Assembly: GCF_020622265.1 (NCBI RefSeq)
Contig: NZ_JACNMQ010000001.1
Span: forward strand, 682,001-746,000
DNA length: 64,000 bases
DNA from: Halomonas sp. M20
GTDB taxonomy: Bacteria; Pseudomonadota; Gammaproteobacteria; Pseudomonadales; Halomonadaceae
Direction: 5' to 3'
The translations under genes were made by a program, and so were the position numbers. Positions 17,232 through 27,196 of this stretch are shown piece after piece (within the stretch, counting starts at the first letter, position 1; every line of letters starts with the position of its first letter). The notes below the pieces were generated by a model, which did not search any database, had not been told where the DNA came from, and saw only the letters and a list, made by a program, of their open reading frames with translations.

Positions 17232-17450
17232 GGCCTGGCGGCGGGGTTCTGGAGCCAGGATATCGATCGCATCATGCGTGTCGCGCGGTGGCTGCATTCG
17301 GGGCAGGTGTTCGTCAACAACTGGGCCGGCGGTGACCAGACGGTGCCCTTCGGTGGCGTCAAGCAATCCGGCAACGGTCGCGACAAGTCGCACCACTCCC
17401 TGGAGGAGTATTCCGAGCTCAAGACCGTGTGGATGACCCTGGCAACCTGA
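17229..17450 (+). pseudogene. 3'-terminal fragment of a second puuC-like aldehyde dehydrogenase
   Basis: About 73 codons corresponding to the C-terminus of PuuC (GLAAGFWSQDIDRIMRVAR to the stop). A hand alignment with 11102-11322 gives roughly 88% identity, with most differences at silent third positions, so the paralogue probably diverged while functional. One change gives Trp for Arg in RWLHSG. Catalytic Cys and Glu regions are absent. The fragment abuts the 5'-truncated deacetylase gene head to head and retains its own downstream terminator. Confidence 0.85.
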
Positions 17451-17505
17451 TAATGGGGCTATCCCGGGTTGCAAACTGCTGAGCAGGATTGAGCCTTTTC
17501 ATTCT

Positions 17506-17544
17506 AGCCGGTCATGAGCCTTAGGGGTTCGTGACCGGCTTTTT
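17506..17544 (+). terminator. Terminator of the aldehyde-dehydrogenase remnant
   Basis: AGCCGGTCA (17506-17514) and TGACCGGCT (17532-17540) form a 9-bp stem followed by TTTT. It lies immediately upstream of the second xylanase unit. Confidence 0.7.
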
Positions 17545-19373
17545 AATGGAAGAACTCAGGCACCACAATCGCGTTTCAAACGCTAGTATCGTTCAAGGTT
17601 TTACCGTTGGGCGATAACATGAGAATAAAGGCGCGTGAGAAAAAAAGAGGTCGCTGGCGGAGGTGTGGATGTAAAGGATTGGCCCTTGGTGCCGTGCTGT
17701 TATTGAGTGTCGGCTGTATGAACAGTCGCGGCAGTGTCGCGCTACTCGATTATGACTGGACGCATCTGGCGGGCGCCGAGAGAGTTGATGAAGGTGTGCG
17801 CATCGAAGGGCTGGGGCGCGCCATCGTGCCCACGGAGGATGCGAAGGATCAGACACCGGTTTCCAACCCGCCCATCAATCTGCGCGGCGCGGTACTGCGA
17901 GTAAAGGGGGATTTTGCTTTGTCCGCCAAGCTATCGCGTCTGGAATCTTCACCGGATGATAGTGCCTATCTGACGATCTACGGCAAACTGCCTCTGACCC
18001 AGGATGAGTGGCGTCAGGATGGGCGTGCAGTGACTCTAGGGTTGGAGGGTGACAGTCTGATCGTCGAGCTGCAAGATGGCATCGACGATTCCGAGCGTCA
18101 TGCTTATCCCTTGCCGGCTTCAGCGAGCGACGAAGTCAAATTGGGCCTGGCCCGGATTGGCGAATGGCTCAGCATTCAGATCAATGGCGAGACCGTTGGG
18201 CTACTCGACGAACCAGGATTGTTCGACTCGGGGGTGTTGTGGTTCGGAGCTTCCGCCGATGAGGGCAGCGAATACCTGCTGCACTCACTGAAGGCACGAG
18301 CGCTTAGTAAGCGATCCACGGCCACCGTTGCGGACAATCAAATACCGGTGTTCGGCGCCGGGGAGAAAGCGCAACCCGGTTCCGCCCCCGCTTCCTTGCG
18401 CCGCCTAGCCGGAAAGAACCATCCCCAGCTTTATATCGGGACTGCGGTAGCCGCGATCCCACTGCTCAGCGACAAGAAGTATGCGCGCATTCTAGCTCGG
18501 GAATTCAACATGGTGACACCAGAAAACGCCATGAAATTCCAGTTCATCCATCCGCGCCCGGATCGCTATGCCTTCGCCGATGCGGATGCCATCGTCGATT
18601 TCGCCGAGGCCAACGACATGGCGGTGCATGGTCATACTCTGGCCTGGAAGGAAGCGCTGCCGCGCTGGGTAACCGAACAGGATCATGGCGCTGTGCGCAT
18701 TCGTGAAATCCTCGCGGAACACATCGCCACGGTGGTGGGGCGTTACAAGGGGCGCATTCAGTCCTGGGATGTGGTGAACGAGCCTTTCGAGCCCTTTGGT
18801 GCCACCTTGCGCATCGGCTCACCCTGGTATCAGACAATGGGTAAGGATTACATTGCCTTTGCCTTGCGTGAGGCGCATCGCGCCGATCCCGAGGCGAGGC
18901 TCTACATCAACGATTATGCGCTGGAGCATCCGAGTCCCAAATCCGACGCCATGTACGCCTTGGCGGAGTCACTGCTCGAGCGCGGCGTGCCCCTGCACGG
19001 TATCGGCTTTCAGATGCACGAGGACATGACGGATGATTACCAGCCCGTCGAGGCTTCTGTATTTCACGACAACGTGCAGCGCTTCATCGATCTGGGCCTC
19101 GAGGTGCGTATCTCTGAAATGGACGTGAACCTGCAGGATGACGCCTCCCAAGAGCGTTTGCAGCAGCAGGCGGAGTACTACCGCTCTATACTCGAACTGG
19201 CCATGGATAACCCGGCCTTCACCGCCTTTTCGACCTGGGGTTTCACCGACCGTTACTCCTCCCTGCAGGAGTGGTGGGATACGGACGGTTTCGGCAATGG
19301 GCTGATTTTCGACGCCAATCATCAGCCCAAACCCGCCTACTTCAGTCTGCAGGAGGCGTTGAAGGAGTGAGTC
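17537..19373 (+). repeat. Xylanase duplication unit, copy 2
   Basis: This is the second copy of the block at 13949-15776, in the same orientation. Ungapped similarity covers the 82 bases before the ATG and then the coding sequence. It ends at the xylanase stop, beyond which the two flanks are unrelated. Confidence 0.8.
17619..19370 (+). CDS. GH10 endo-1,4-beta-xylanase lipoprotein (copy 2)
   Basis: A 583-residue paralogue of the xylanase at 14031. It has a signal peptide with lipobox LSVGC (Cys33), the same unassigned N-terminal domain and a GH10 barrel with catalytic Glu in WDVVNEPF (about E388) and RISEMDV (about E500). It differs mainly in the signal peptide, in the linker around residues 225-262 (a few residues longer, GSAPA) and at scattered positions. 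All catalytic motifs are intact, so both copies look functional. It runs to within one base of the convergent MBL-hydrolase stop, so no separate terminator is visible. Confidence 0.85.
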   Translation: MRIKAREKKRGRWRRCGCKGLALGAVLLLSVGCMNSRGSVALLDYDWTHLAGAERVDEGVRIEGLGRAIVPTEDAKDQTPVSNPPINLRGAVLRVKGDFALSAKLSRLESSPDDSAYLTIYGKLPLTQDEWRQDGRAVTLGLEGDSLIVELQDGIDDSERHAYPLPASASDEVKLGLARIGEWLSIQINGETVGLLDEPGLFDSGVLWFGASADEGSEYLLHSLKARALSKRSTATVADNQIPVFGAGEKAQPGSAPASLRRLAGKNHPQLYIGTAVAAIPLLSDKKYARILAREFNMVTPENAMKFQFIHPRPDRYAFADADAIVDFAEANDMAVHGHTLAWKEALPRWVTEQDHGAVRIREILAEHIATVVGRYKGRIQSWDVVNEPFEPFGATLRIGSPWYQTMGKDYIAFALREAHRADPEARLYINDYALEHPSPKSDAMYALAESLLERGVPLHGIGFQMHEDMTDDYQPVEASVFHDNVQRFIDLGLEVRISEMDVNLQDDASQERLQQQAEYYRSILELAMDNPAFTAFSTWGFTDRYSSLQEWWDTDGFGNGLIFDANHQPKPAYFSLQEALKE

Positions 19374-20211
19374 AGCGATTACCGACACTCTTGCCGTGAT
19401 TCGGCCGGGCTACCTCGTCGAAATGCTGGACCAGGTGCTCGAGCCCGGGAGTCAACTCCTCCTCCGCAAGAGCCAGACCATGGCCGGTCATGGCCACGCG
19501 AGGCTTCAACGCCGCCAGCCGCTGTACGGACTCCCGGGCGGCGTCCCAGTCCGGAGTGAAATAGCGCGGCGGCCCGTTAATTTCCTTGCGCTGAGTGAGC
19601 ACCTGGTAAAGCTCGTCCTGGCGCACGGTGACGAAGGCATCGCCGGCGATTAATGCACGATCCGCTTCGCGGAAGAATGACACGTGCCCTGGCGTGTGGC
19701 CTGGGGTATGGAGCCACTGCCAGTCCGGCAGTCCGGGAACGCGGCCATCCTCGGGCAAGGCCTGGATATACGGGCGCAGATCCACCGGGCGGGTGGGGAA
19801 GTAGCGCGAGAGCTTGGCCACCAGACCGCCTTCCACCTTGTCGTCGCCTTCAGGGTAGTGCTTGTCGCCGGTTAGGTAAGGCATTTCCAGCGGATGGGCA
19901 TAGACCGGCACCTTCCAGTGTTCGGCAAGCTCCACCACCGCGCCCACGTGATCGAAGTGTCCATGGGTGAGCAGAATGGCCCGGGGTTTGGCATTGTCGC
20001 CGAAGCGTTGATGCACGGTCTCGAGAATCTCTTTCTCGGTATCGGGCATGCCCGCGTCTACCAGCACCCAGTTTTCAGGATTATTGGGTGCGCCTACCAT
20101 ATACAGGTTGACGATCTGTACGGTCAAACCCAGCACATCCGGCAGTATTTCGTGGGTGTTACCGCTTTCTTTACTGGTGAGCGGCATGGGGTTCAGGGGA
20201 TCCTGTGGCAT
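19372..20211 (-). CDS. MBL-fold metallo-hydrolase
   Basis: A 279-residue metallo-beta-lactamase-fold hydrolase. The zinc motif HGHFDH is at residues 83-88, with further metal ligands in TPGHTPGH and AGDAF and the late TGHG histidine. It is glyoxalase-II/YqjP-like in general layout; the substrate cannot be told. AAGGAAGG precedes the ATG. Its stop lies one base from the xylanase-2 stop on the opposite strand. It is probably a stand-alone cytosolic hydrolase with no evident link to its neighbours. Confidence 0.8.
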   Translation of the reverse strand: MPQDPLNPMPLTSKESGNTHEILPDVLGLTVQIVNLYMVGAPNNPENWVLVDAGMPDTEKEILETVHQRFGDNAKPRAILLTHGHFDHVGAVVELAEHWKVPVYAHPLEMPYLTGDKHYPEGDDKVEGGLVAKLSRYFPTRPVDLRPYIQALPEDGRVPGLPDWQWLHTPGHTPGHVSFFREADRALIAGDAFVTVRQDELYQVLTQRKEINGPPRYFTPDWDAARESVQRLAALKPRVAMTGHGLALAEEELTPGLEHLVQHFDEVARPNHGKSVGNR

Positions 20212-20428
20212 GAAAACCTTCCTTGGAATGGCCTGGCAAATGCGAGCCTATCTGTCCGATAGGCAGGCGTCTGAGATGGGCAAGGCGTTGGCGCGGTTCA
20301 AACACCCGCTGATCATCGGTGCCAGCAGGGTGCCAACAGAGAGCGTCATTGCAACAACAGCCTATGTTCCCTCTAAAGGCTAGCTTGCAAATCATTGATT
20401 GGCAAAATTAAAAGACGACGGATCTGAC

Positions 20429-20980
20429 TCAAAAATCCTTCGCCGGTGTGCAGCAACTTACCAAGCGACAAGGTATGTCGCCGAGGTTGCGAAAACGGTG
20501 CGGTATATTGGTGTTGAAGTAGTAGGCTTCCCCCGGTCCGAGTATCCGGATATCGGCGCCGATGGTGATCTCGATTTCGCCTTCCAGTACCGCACCGGCT
20601 TCTTCACCGCGATGGGCGATCATCTCACGACCGGTATCCGCACCCGCTGCGTAGGTCTCGATCATGAAGGAGAGGGCACGATTCTCCCGGTTGGCGCCGA
20701 CCAGATGAAAGATCACGTCGCCACTACCGATATTCGGTAGTTCATCGCGGCGATAGAACACTTGATCGGTATTCTCCAACTCCATGGTAAAGAAGTCCCC
20801 GACGCTAATGGGAATGGCGTCGAGGATCTTCTTCAGTGAGCTGATCGAAGGGCTGACCTTGTCCTGCTCGATCAACGACAGGCTCGAATGCGTAACACCG
20901 CAGCGCTTGGCCAGTTCACGCTGAGAAACACCTCGCAATGTGCGCAGAGCGCGCAAGCGAGGACCGACACTGTCCGACAT
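20429..20980 (-). CDS. puuR: PuuR-like cupin-HTH repressor of putrescine catabolism
   Basis: A 183-residue regulator with an N-terminal XRE helix-turn-helix (VSQRELAKRCGVTHSSLSLIEQDKVSPSISSLKKIL) and a C-terminal cupin (GEEAGAVLEGEIEITI to IPHRFRN). Length, domain order and motifs match E. coli PuuR (185), which represses puu genes and is released by putrescine. The ATG at 20980 is chosen because the longer frame upstream has no family similarity. A perfect 13-bp palindrome 23-35 bases upstream may be an autoregulatory site. It is separated from the other puu genes by the xylanase region. Confidence 0.85.
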   Translation of the reverse strand: MSDSVGPRLRALRTLRGVSQRELAKRCGVTHSSLSLIEQDKVSPSISSLKKILDAIPISVGDFFTMELENTDQVFYRRDELPNIGSGDVIFHLVGANRENRALSFMIETYAAGADTGREMIAHRGEEAGAVLEGEIEITIGADIRILGPGEAYYFNTNIPHRFRNLGDIPCRLVSCCTPAKDF

Positions 20981-21002
20981 CCTGGTATGGCTCCTGAAAT
21001 TC

Positions 21003-21015
21003 GTTGTGTGACAAC
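21003..21015 (-). promoter_or_regulatory. Palindrome upstream of puuR
   Basis: GTTGTGTGACAAC (minus strand GTTGTCACACAAC) has 5-bp perfect arms around a 3-base centre, 23 bases before the puuR start. A related GTTGTCA occurs in the puuA-puuD spacer (5114-5120) near a spaced GACAA (5131-5135). It is a candidate PuuR site by position only. Confidence 0.35.
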
Positions 21016-21204
21016 ATTGGTTCCCGAGGGCAGACCGCCGCGAAGGCGCTGTGAACCCTTCCTTGGGCGCTACATTTGCCATCTGACCGCCATGGATGGC
21101 GGAAATGCCGGAATTGCATGGAGCTTTTTCCGGCCATGGCGAATGACCTTCGCTTTGGTCTGCCCGCGGCAACTCCCGGCTGGTGTATAACACAGGAAAT
21201 CGTT

Positions 21205-22656
21205 TCAGATCTGGTCGAGTTTCTGCTTGAGCAGGACATTGACCTGCTGCGGGTTGGCGGTGCCTCGCGAGGCCTTCATCACCTGGCCGACGAAGTAGCC
21301 GATCATCTTGCCCCGCTTGTCCGGATCGGCGTTCTGATACTGAGCGACCTGGGGCGGACTTTCTGCAATCACCTGATCGATCATGGCCTCGATGGCGCCG
21401 GTGTCCGTGACCTGCTTGAGCCCTTTGGCTTCGATGATGGCATCGGCACTGTCGCCTTCGCCATTCCACAGCGCGGCGAATACCTGCTTGGCCGCCTTGC
21501 CGTTGATGGTCTCATCCTTCACGCGAAGCACCAGCTCGCCAAGCTGCTGCGCCGTCACCGGGCTATCGTCGATGCTCATGTTTTCCCGGTTGAGCTGCCC
21601 CGAGAGTTCGCCCTGCACCCAGTTGGCCGCCAGTTTCGCATCGCCGCAGACCGCCTTGACCGCTTCGAAATACTCCGCCATGGGGCGGCTGGAGGAGAGC
21701 ACCCCGGCATCGTAGGCGGACAGCCCCAGTTCGTTCTCGAAGCGTGCGCGCTTCTCCGCGGGCAGCTCCGGCAGGGTGCTGCGCAGATGATCGACGTAGG
21801 CGCGGTCCAGCACCACCGGCAACAAGTCCGGGCAGGGGAAATAGCGATAGTCGTTGGCTTCTTCCTTGGTGCGCATGCTGCGGGTCTCGTCCGCCTCCGG
21901 GTCGTACAGGCGGGTTTCCTGCACCACCTGGCCGCCGTCCTCGATCAATTCGATCTGGCGCTCGACCTCGAAGGCGATGGCCCGTTCGACGAAGCGAAAC
22001 GAGTTGACGTTCTTGATCTCGGCCCGGGTGCCGAAGGTCGCCTGACCTTCCGGGCGCACCGAGACGTTGACGTCGCAGCGCATCGAACCCTCGGCCATGT
22101 TGCCGTCGGAAACATCCAGATAGGTCACGATGGCATGAATGGCGCGCAGGTACGCGACAGCCTCTGTGGCGGAGCGCATGTCCGGCTCGGAGACGATCTC
22201 CAGCAGCGGGGTGCCGGCACGGTTGAGGTCGATGCCGCTCATGCCGTGGTAGTCTTCATGCAGGGATTTGCCGGCATCTTCTTCCAGGTGGGCGTGATGT
22301 ACCCGGATGCGCTTGGTCTTGTCGTCGCCCAGCACGATTTCGACCTCCCCCGGGCCAACGATCGGATGATACATCTGGCTGGTCTGATAGCCCTTGGGGA
22401 GGTCCGCATAAAAATAGTTCTTGCGATCGAAAATGGAGACTTCCGGGATCTCGGCGTTGATGCCCAGGCCGAACTGCACCGCCATGGCGACGGCGCTTTC
22501 ATTGAGTACCGGCAGTACGCCGGGCATGCCCAGATCCACGGCGCAGGCCTGGGTGTTAGGGGCGGCGCCGAACGCGGTGGAAGCCCCGGAAAAGATTTTC
22601 GACTGGGTGGCAAGCTGAACGTGGACTTCAAGTCCAATCACGGTTTCCCACTGCAT
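21205..22656 (-). CDS. gatB: Asp-tRNA(Asn)/Glu-tRNA(Gln) amidotransferase subunit B
   Basis: A 483-residue GatB, the tRNA-binding and kinase subunit that activates mischarged Glu-tRNA(Gln)/Asp-tRNA(Asn) before amidation. The N-terminal EVHVQL and [13 protein letters not shown] signatures are present, with [18 protein letters not shown] near residue 145 and the C-terminal YqeY-like tail ([14 protein letters not shown]). The gene starts in a TGATG overlap with the gatA stop. It is last in gatCAB. Confidence 0.95.
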   Translation of the reverse strand: MQWETVIGLEVHVQLATQSKIFSGASTAFGAAPNTQACAVDLGMPGVLPVLNESAVAMAVQFGLGINAEIPEVSIFDRKNYFYADLPKGYQTSQMYHPIVGPGEVEIVLGDDKTKRIRVHHAHLEEDAGKSLHEDYHGMSGIDLNRAGTPLLEIVSEPDMRSATEAVAYLRAIHAIVTYLDVSDGNMAEGSMRCDVNVSVRPEGQATFGTRAEIKNVNSFRFVERAIAFEVERQIELIEDGGQVVQETRLYDPEADETRSMRTKEEANDYRYFPCPDLLPVVLDRAYVDHLRSTLPELPAEKRARFENELGLSAYDAGVLSSSRPMAEYFEAVKAVCGDAKLAANWVQGELSGQLNRENMSIDDSPVTAQQLGELVLRVKDETINGKAAKQVFAALWNGEGDSADAIIEAKGLKQVTDTGAIEAMIDQVIAESPPQVAQYQNADPDKRGKMIGYFVGQVMKASRGTANPQQVNVLLKQKLDQI

Positions 22657-24116
22657 CAGCTGTTCTCCTCACCAAAAGAGGGCCGTTTGAGATGCCAGTC
22701 CGTGGCCTGTTGGAATTGATGAGCCACGTTGAGCAGCTGCGATTCGGCGAAATGCGGGCCCAGGATCTGCAAGCCGGTGGGACGCTGGCCGACGAAGCCT
22801 GCCGGCACGCTGATGCCGGGAATGCCGGCGAGATTGGTGGCGATGGTGTAGATATCCTGCAAGTACATCGAGAGCGGGTCCTTGTTGGCGCCCAGGTCGA
22901 AAGCGGGGGTCGGGGCGGCTGGCCCCATCAACACGTCGACTTCATCGAAGGCATCGAGGAAATCCTGGCGAATCAGCCGGCGCACCTGCTGTGCCTTCTT
23001 GTAATAGGCGTCGAAGAAGCCTTCGGACAGGGTGTGAGTTCCCATCAGTATACGTCGCTTGACTTCGGAGCCGAACCCCTCCGCGCGGCTGCGCTTGTAG
23101 AGATCGATGAGATCAGAAGGATTCTCGCAGCGGTGACCGAAGCGTACGCCATCAAAGCGTGACAGATTCGATGACGCTTCCGCTGGTGCAATCACGTAAT
23201 AAGCGGGAATGGCTAGATTGGTATGGGGTAGGCTGATGGCCTGCACGCTGGCCCCCAATGACTCATATACCTTGATGGCTTCGCGTACCGCTGCTTCCAC
23301 TTCAGGGTCGAGCCCCTCGCCAAAATACTCCTTGGGCAGCCCGATACGAAGGCCCGTCAGCGGGGCGTTCAACTCGGCCCGGTAGTCCGGCACGCCACGA
23401 GTGACGCTGGTGGAATCCCGTGGGTCGTGGCCCGCGATAGCGCCCAGCAGCAGCGCGCAGTCCTCGGCGCTGCGCGCCATGGGGCCGCCTTGGTCGAGGC
23501 TCGAGGCATAGGCCACCATGCCATAGCGGGATACCCGGCCATAGGTGGGTTTGAGACCGGTGATGCCACAAAAGGCGGCAGGTTGACGGATCGAGCCCCC
23601 GGTGTCGGTACCGAGTGCTGCAGGCGTAAGCCCTGCGGCGACCGCCGCGGCGCTGCCTCCAGAGCTTCCACCGGGCACGGCGGCAAGATCCCAGGGGTTC
23701 TTCACCGGGCCGTAGTAGCTGTTCTCGTTGGAAGAGCCCATGGCGAACTCATCCATGTTGGTCTTGCCCAGGCTTACGGTGCCGGCGGCGGCCAGCCTTT
23801 CCACCAGGGTGGCATCATAGGGCGATACGAAATTGTCCAGCATGCGGGAGCCACAGCTGGTGCGTACGCCTTGAGTACAAAACAGATCCTTCAAGGCCAG
23901 GGGCAGGCCGTTCAAGGGGCCGGCATCGCCCTGACGGCGGGTGGCGTCCGCGGCGTCGGCGCTAGCCTGGGCCTGCTCTGGGGTCACGGTGATGAAGCTG
24001 TTGATTTCACCATCCAGACGCTCGATACGACCAAGGAAGTGATCGGTCAATTCACGACTTGAGAAATCGCCGGTGGTCAGTCCTGCGGCAAGTTCTGTGA
24101 GTGTCTTGTCATGCAT
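22656..24116 (-). CDS. gatA: Asp-tRNA(Asn)/Glu-tRNA(Gln) amidotransferase subunit A
   Basis: A 486-residue amidase-signature glutaminase that frees ammonia for GatB. The Ser-cisSer-Lys triad is visible: Lys in LALKDLF (about residue 73) and the two serines in the [14 protein letters not shown] and [10 protein letters not shown] segments. The length is normal. It is the middle gene of gatCAB, 122 bp after gatC, and overlaps gatB by one base. Confidence 0.95.
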   Translation of the reverse strand: MHDKTLTELAAGLTTGDFSSRELTDHFLGRIERLDGEINSFITVTPEQAQASADAADATRRQGDAGPLNGLPLALKDLFCTQGVRTSCGSRMLDNFVSPYDATLVERLAAAGTVSLGKTNMDEFAMGSSNENSYYGPVKNPWDLAAVPGGSSGGSAAAVAAGLTPAALGTDTGGSIRQPAAFCGITGLKPTYGRVSRYGMVAYASSLDQGGPMARSAEDCALLLGAIAGHDPRDSTSVTRGVPDYRAELNAPLTGLRIGLPKEYFGEGLDPEVEAAVREAIKVYESLGASVQAISLPHTNLAIPAYYVIAPAEASSNLSRFDGVRFGHRCENPSDLIDLYKRSRAEGFGSEVKRRILMGTHTLSEGFFDAYYKKAQQVRRLIRQDFLDAFDEVDVLMGPAAPTPAFDLGANKDPLSMYLQDIYTIATNLAGIPGISVPAGFVGQRPTGLQILGPHFAESQLLNVAHQFQQATDWHLKRPSFGEENS

Positions 24117-24238
24117 GTAATAAGTGGCTCTCTTGTCACTGTATCCTGGCGCTATAAATGACGTACTGCCAGTCGACGAGGTTGCGAGAATGTTCGAGTG
24201 ATCCTGCTGGCGTATTCAGCGTGCACGGCTTGCCCGTC

Positions 24239-24526
24239 TTACTCCACTACCCGGGGAACGAGATAAAGGCCGTCTTCCACTGCGGGCGCACAGCGCTGAA
24301 AACGCTCCCGCTGATCCTGTTCGGTCACTTCGTCGACGCGAAGATGCTGGGTGGTATCCAGCGAGTGTGACAGCGGCGCGACATGTTCGGTGTCCACGGC
24401 CTGCAGGCTATCCGCCATCTCCAGAATGCGACTCAGGTCATCCACGTAGCTTGCGGCCTCTTCGTCACTCAGGCCAAGACGCGCGAGATGGGCCGCACGA
24501 CGCACGTCGTCGAGTTCAAGTGCCAT
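24239..24526 (-). CDS. gatC: Asp-tRNA(Asn)/Glu-tRNA(Gln) amidotransferase subunit C
   Basis: A 95-residue GatC that wraps and stabilises GatA-GatB. The family core is RRAAHLARLGLSDEEAA near the N-terminus and EHVAPLSHSLD in the middle. It is the first gene of gatCAB and divergent from mreB (165-bp spacer), as in Pseudomonas and Halomonas genomes. Confidence 0.93.
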   Translation of the reverse strand: MALELDDVRRAAHLARLGLSDEEAASYVDDLSRILEMADSLQAVDTEHVAPLSHSLDTTQHLRVDEVTEQDQRERFQRCAPAVEDGLYLVPRVVE

Positions 24527-24682
24527 ATCGATTTCCCATAAAATTCATGATCATCGAGCTCAAACAGGCAGGATGATCAATGTAATGAAATAGAGGCAAA
24601 AGGTATCATAACTCCTTGCTTGCCGCGCCTCCCCCACGATGATAACGTTTGCGCCAGCACAGGGGCTTCGGTTACTAGGTGA

Positions 24683-25729
<1,047 letters not shown>

Positions 25730-25774
25730 TTTCCGCGGACACGGACGCTTTGGCGCCTCGTGTTCGTCGGCCGG

Positions 25775-25790
25775 CGGAGGAAGGTCTATC
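25775..25790 (+). promoter_or_regulatory. Ribosome-binding site pointing to an AUC start of mreC
   Basis: GGAGG (25776-25780, within CGGAGGAAGG) ends seven bases before ATC at 25788, an ideal spacing. By contrast, the first in-frame ATG at 25830 has no Shine-Dalgarno-like sequence (preceded by CATCGGGTTATCGC). Confidence 0.6.
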
Positions 25791-26711
25791 AAACCGCTGT
25801 TCTCGCAGGACCCGGCATCGGGTTATCGCATGTTGCTGTGCGCCATTGTTGCCTTTGCCCTTATGTTCGCCGAACAGCGCGTACCGCGCATGGCGGATCT
25901 GCGCGCCCATCTGACCACCGTCGTGGCGCCGGTGCAATGGCTGGTGAGCCTCCCAAGCGATGCCTTGTCCTGGGGGGCTTTGGTGATTTCCGATCAGCGC
26001 CAGCTAATCGATGAAAACCGTCAATTACGCGAACAACTCCTCAAGCTCTCTCGCCGTGTTCAGCGCATGGCAAGTCTCGCGGCAGAAAATGTACGGCTGC
26101 GTGAACTGCTCGATGCGGCGCAGCGAGATGATATCCCTTATGTGACGGCCCAACTGTTGTCGTTGGATTCCGATCCCTTCACCCATCAGATGGTCATCGA
26201 TCGCGGCGGAGTCGATGGTGTCTATAAAGGGCAGCCGGTCATGGATGCTTCGGGGTTGATCGGGCAGGTCATGTCGGTTTCCGCCTATACCAGTCGCGTG
26301 CTGATGCTGGCGGATGCCAGCCATGCCGTTCCGATTCAAATCAATCGCAACGGTTTACGTTTCATCGTTCAGGGCACCGGCGCCTATAACCGGCTCCTGG
26401 TGATGCACGTACCCGATACCGCGGATATCCGCGAAGGCGATCTTCTGGTGACGTCTGGTCTCGCCGAACGTTTTCCTGAAGGGTATCCGGTGGCACGGGT
26501 GACCGAAGTGGTTCACGATCCCGGCGAGCCTTTTGCCAATGTGGCGGCCAGGCCCATTTCCCAGCCCGAGCGCTCGCGCCATTTCTTGCTGCTGTTTCCG
26601 CCGCCGCCGGTGGAAGTTGCCTTGGACGCGCTGGACGCGGCCATTCTTGCTGGCGGCGGTGAGCCCTTGCTTGATGCAGCGCCTATCGCTGAACCCCGGG
26701 AGGCGCCATGA
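25788..26711 (+). CDS. mreC: Rod-shape-determining protein MreC, apparent ATC start
   Basis: A periplasmic elongasome scaffold anchored by one N-terminal helix. From ATC 25788 the protein is 307 residues and begins (M/I)KPLFSQDPASGYR, which aligns with the MKPxFSRGPS start of known MreC proteins, then a transmembrane helix (about residues 14-27), a coiled coil (about 70-105) and the two beta-barrel domains. No ATG, GTG or TTG lies in this frame between the mreB stop and 25830. Starting at ATG 25830 (293 residues) would remove the cytosolic tail. Either AUC is used or a base is wrong. mreD overlaps the 3' end by four bases. Confidence 0.85.
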   Translation: MKPLFSQDPASGYRMLLCAIVAFALMFAEQRVPRMADLRAHLTTVVAPVQWLVSLPSDALSWGALVISDQRQLIDENRQLREQLLKLSRRVQRMASLAAENVRLRELLDAAQRDDIPYVTAQLLSLDSDPFTHQMVIDRGGVDGVYKGQPVMDASGLIGQVMSVSAYTSRVLMLADASHAVPIQINRNGLRFIVQGTGAYNRLLVMHVPDTADIREGDLLVTSGLAERFPEGYPVARVTEVVHDPGEPFANVAARPISQPERSRHFLLLFPPPPVEVALDALDAAILAGGGEPLLDAAPIAEPREAP

Positions 26712-27196
26712 GCCAGAGGCCGCTACCCGCGCTGTTGCTGATCTGGTTTACCCTGCTTCTGGCACTGTGCCTACAGGTGATGCCGCTGCCGGATGCCTGG
26801 CTGGTCTGGCGCCCTGAATGGCTGGGGCTGATGTTGATCTACTGGTGTATCGCAGCGCCCAGGCGGGTGGGTATCTTCCATGGTTTCGTACTCGGGCTGC
26901 TGCTTGATCTGATCGAAGGTTCTCCGCTGGGTCAGAACGCGCTAGTGATGTCGCTTCTGGCCTATCTCGCCTTGCTGGTTCATCAGCGCATGCGCGCCTA
27001 TTCCCTGGCACAGCAGTCGATACTGATATTGGTGCTGTTGGGAATCGCGCAACTGATCGAGCAGTGGCTGCGCACCATGTTCGGGCCATTTTCCATCAAT
27101 CTGGCCTTTTTACTTTCGGCATTGATTGGCGCCGTGCTGTGGCCCTGGTTGTATACCATGCTGCAGGCGCTGCGCCGCAAGCTCGGGGGGCTCTGA
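26708..27196 (+). CDS. mreD: Rod-shape-determining membrane protein
   Basis: A 162-residue polytopic inner-membrane protein with about five hydrophobic helices and the MreD-typical GFVLGLLLDLIEGSPLGQNAL motif near residues 60-80. It partners MreC in the elongasome. It overlaps mreC by ATGA and maf by a TGATG junction, so translation is coupled. Confidence 0.92.
   Translation: MSQRPLPALLLIWFTLLLALCLQVMPLPDAWLVWRPEWLGLMLIYWCIAAPRRVGIFHGFVLGLLLDLIEGSPLGQNALVMSLLAYLALLVHQRMRAYSLAQQSILILVLLGIAQLIEQWLRTMFGPFSINLAFLLSALIGAVLWPWLYTMLQALRRKLGGL

Noticed and set aside
16644-17474. A 276-codon frame that might look like a new fusion of an unknown domain with a histone deacetylase
   Set aside because: The first 81 codons are the reverse complement of an aldehyde-dehydrogenase C-terminus. 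The fusion is an accident of the deletion junction.
13949-19373. A polysaccharide utilisation locus around the xylanases
   Set aside because: No TonB-dependent receptor, SusD-like protein, sugar transporter or accessory glycosidase is present. There are only two paralogous xylanases.
20981-21469. N-terminal extension of the puuR reading frame by 163 codons
   Set aside because: The sequence is Arg/Gln-rich and low in similarity to anything recognised, it overlaps gatB coding sequence, and PuuR homologues start at the internal MSDSVG methionine.
21076-22719. A 547-codon open frame on the plus strand
   Set aside because: It is antisense to gatB and the puuR upstream region. The opposite strand encodes a full-length, clearly recognisable GatB.
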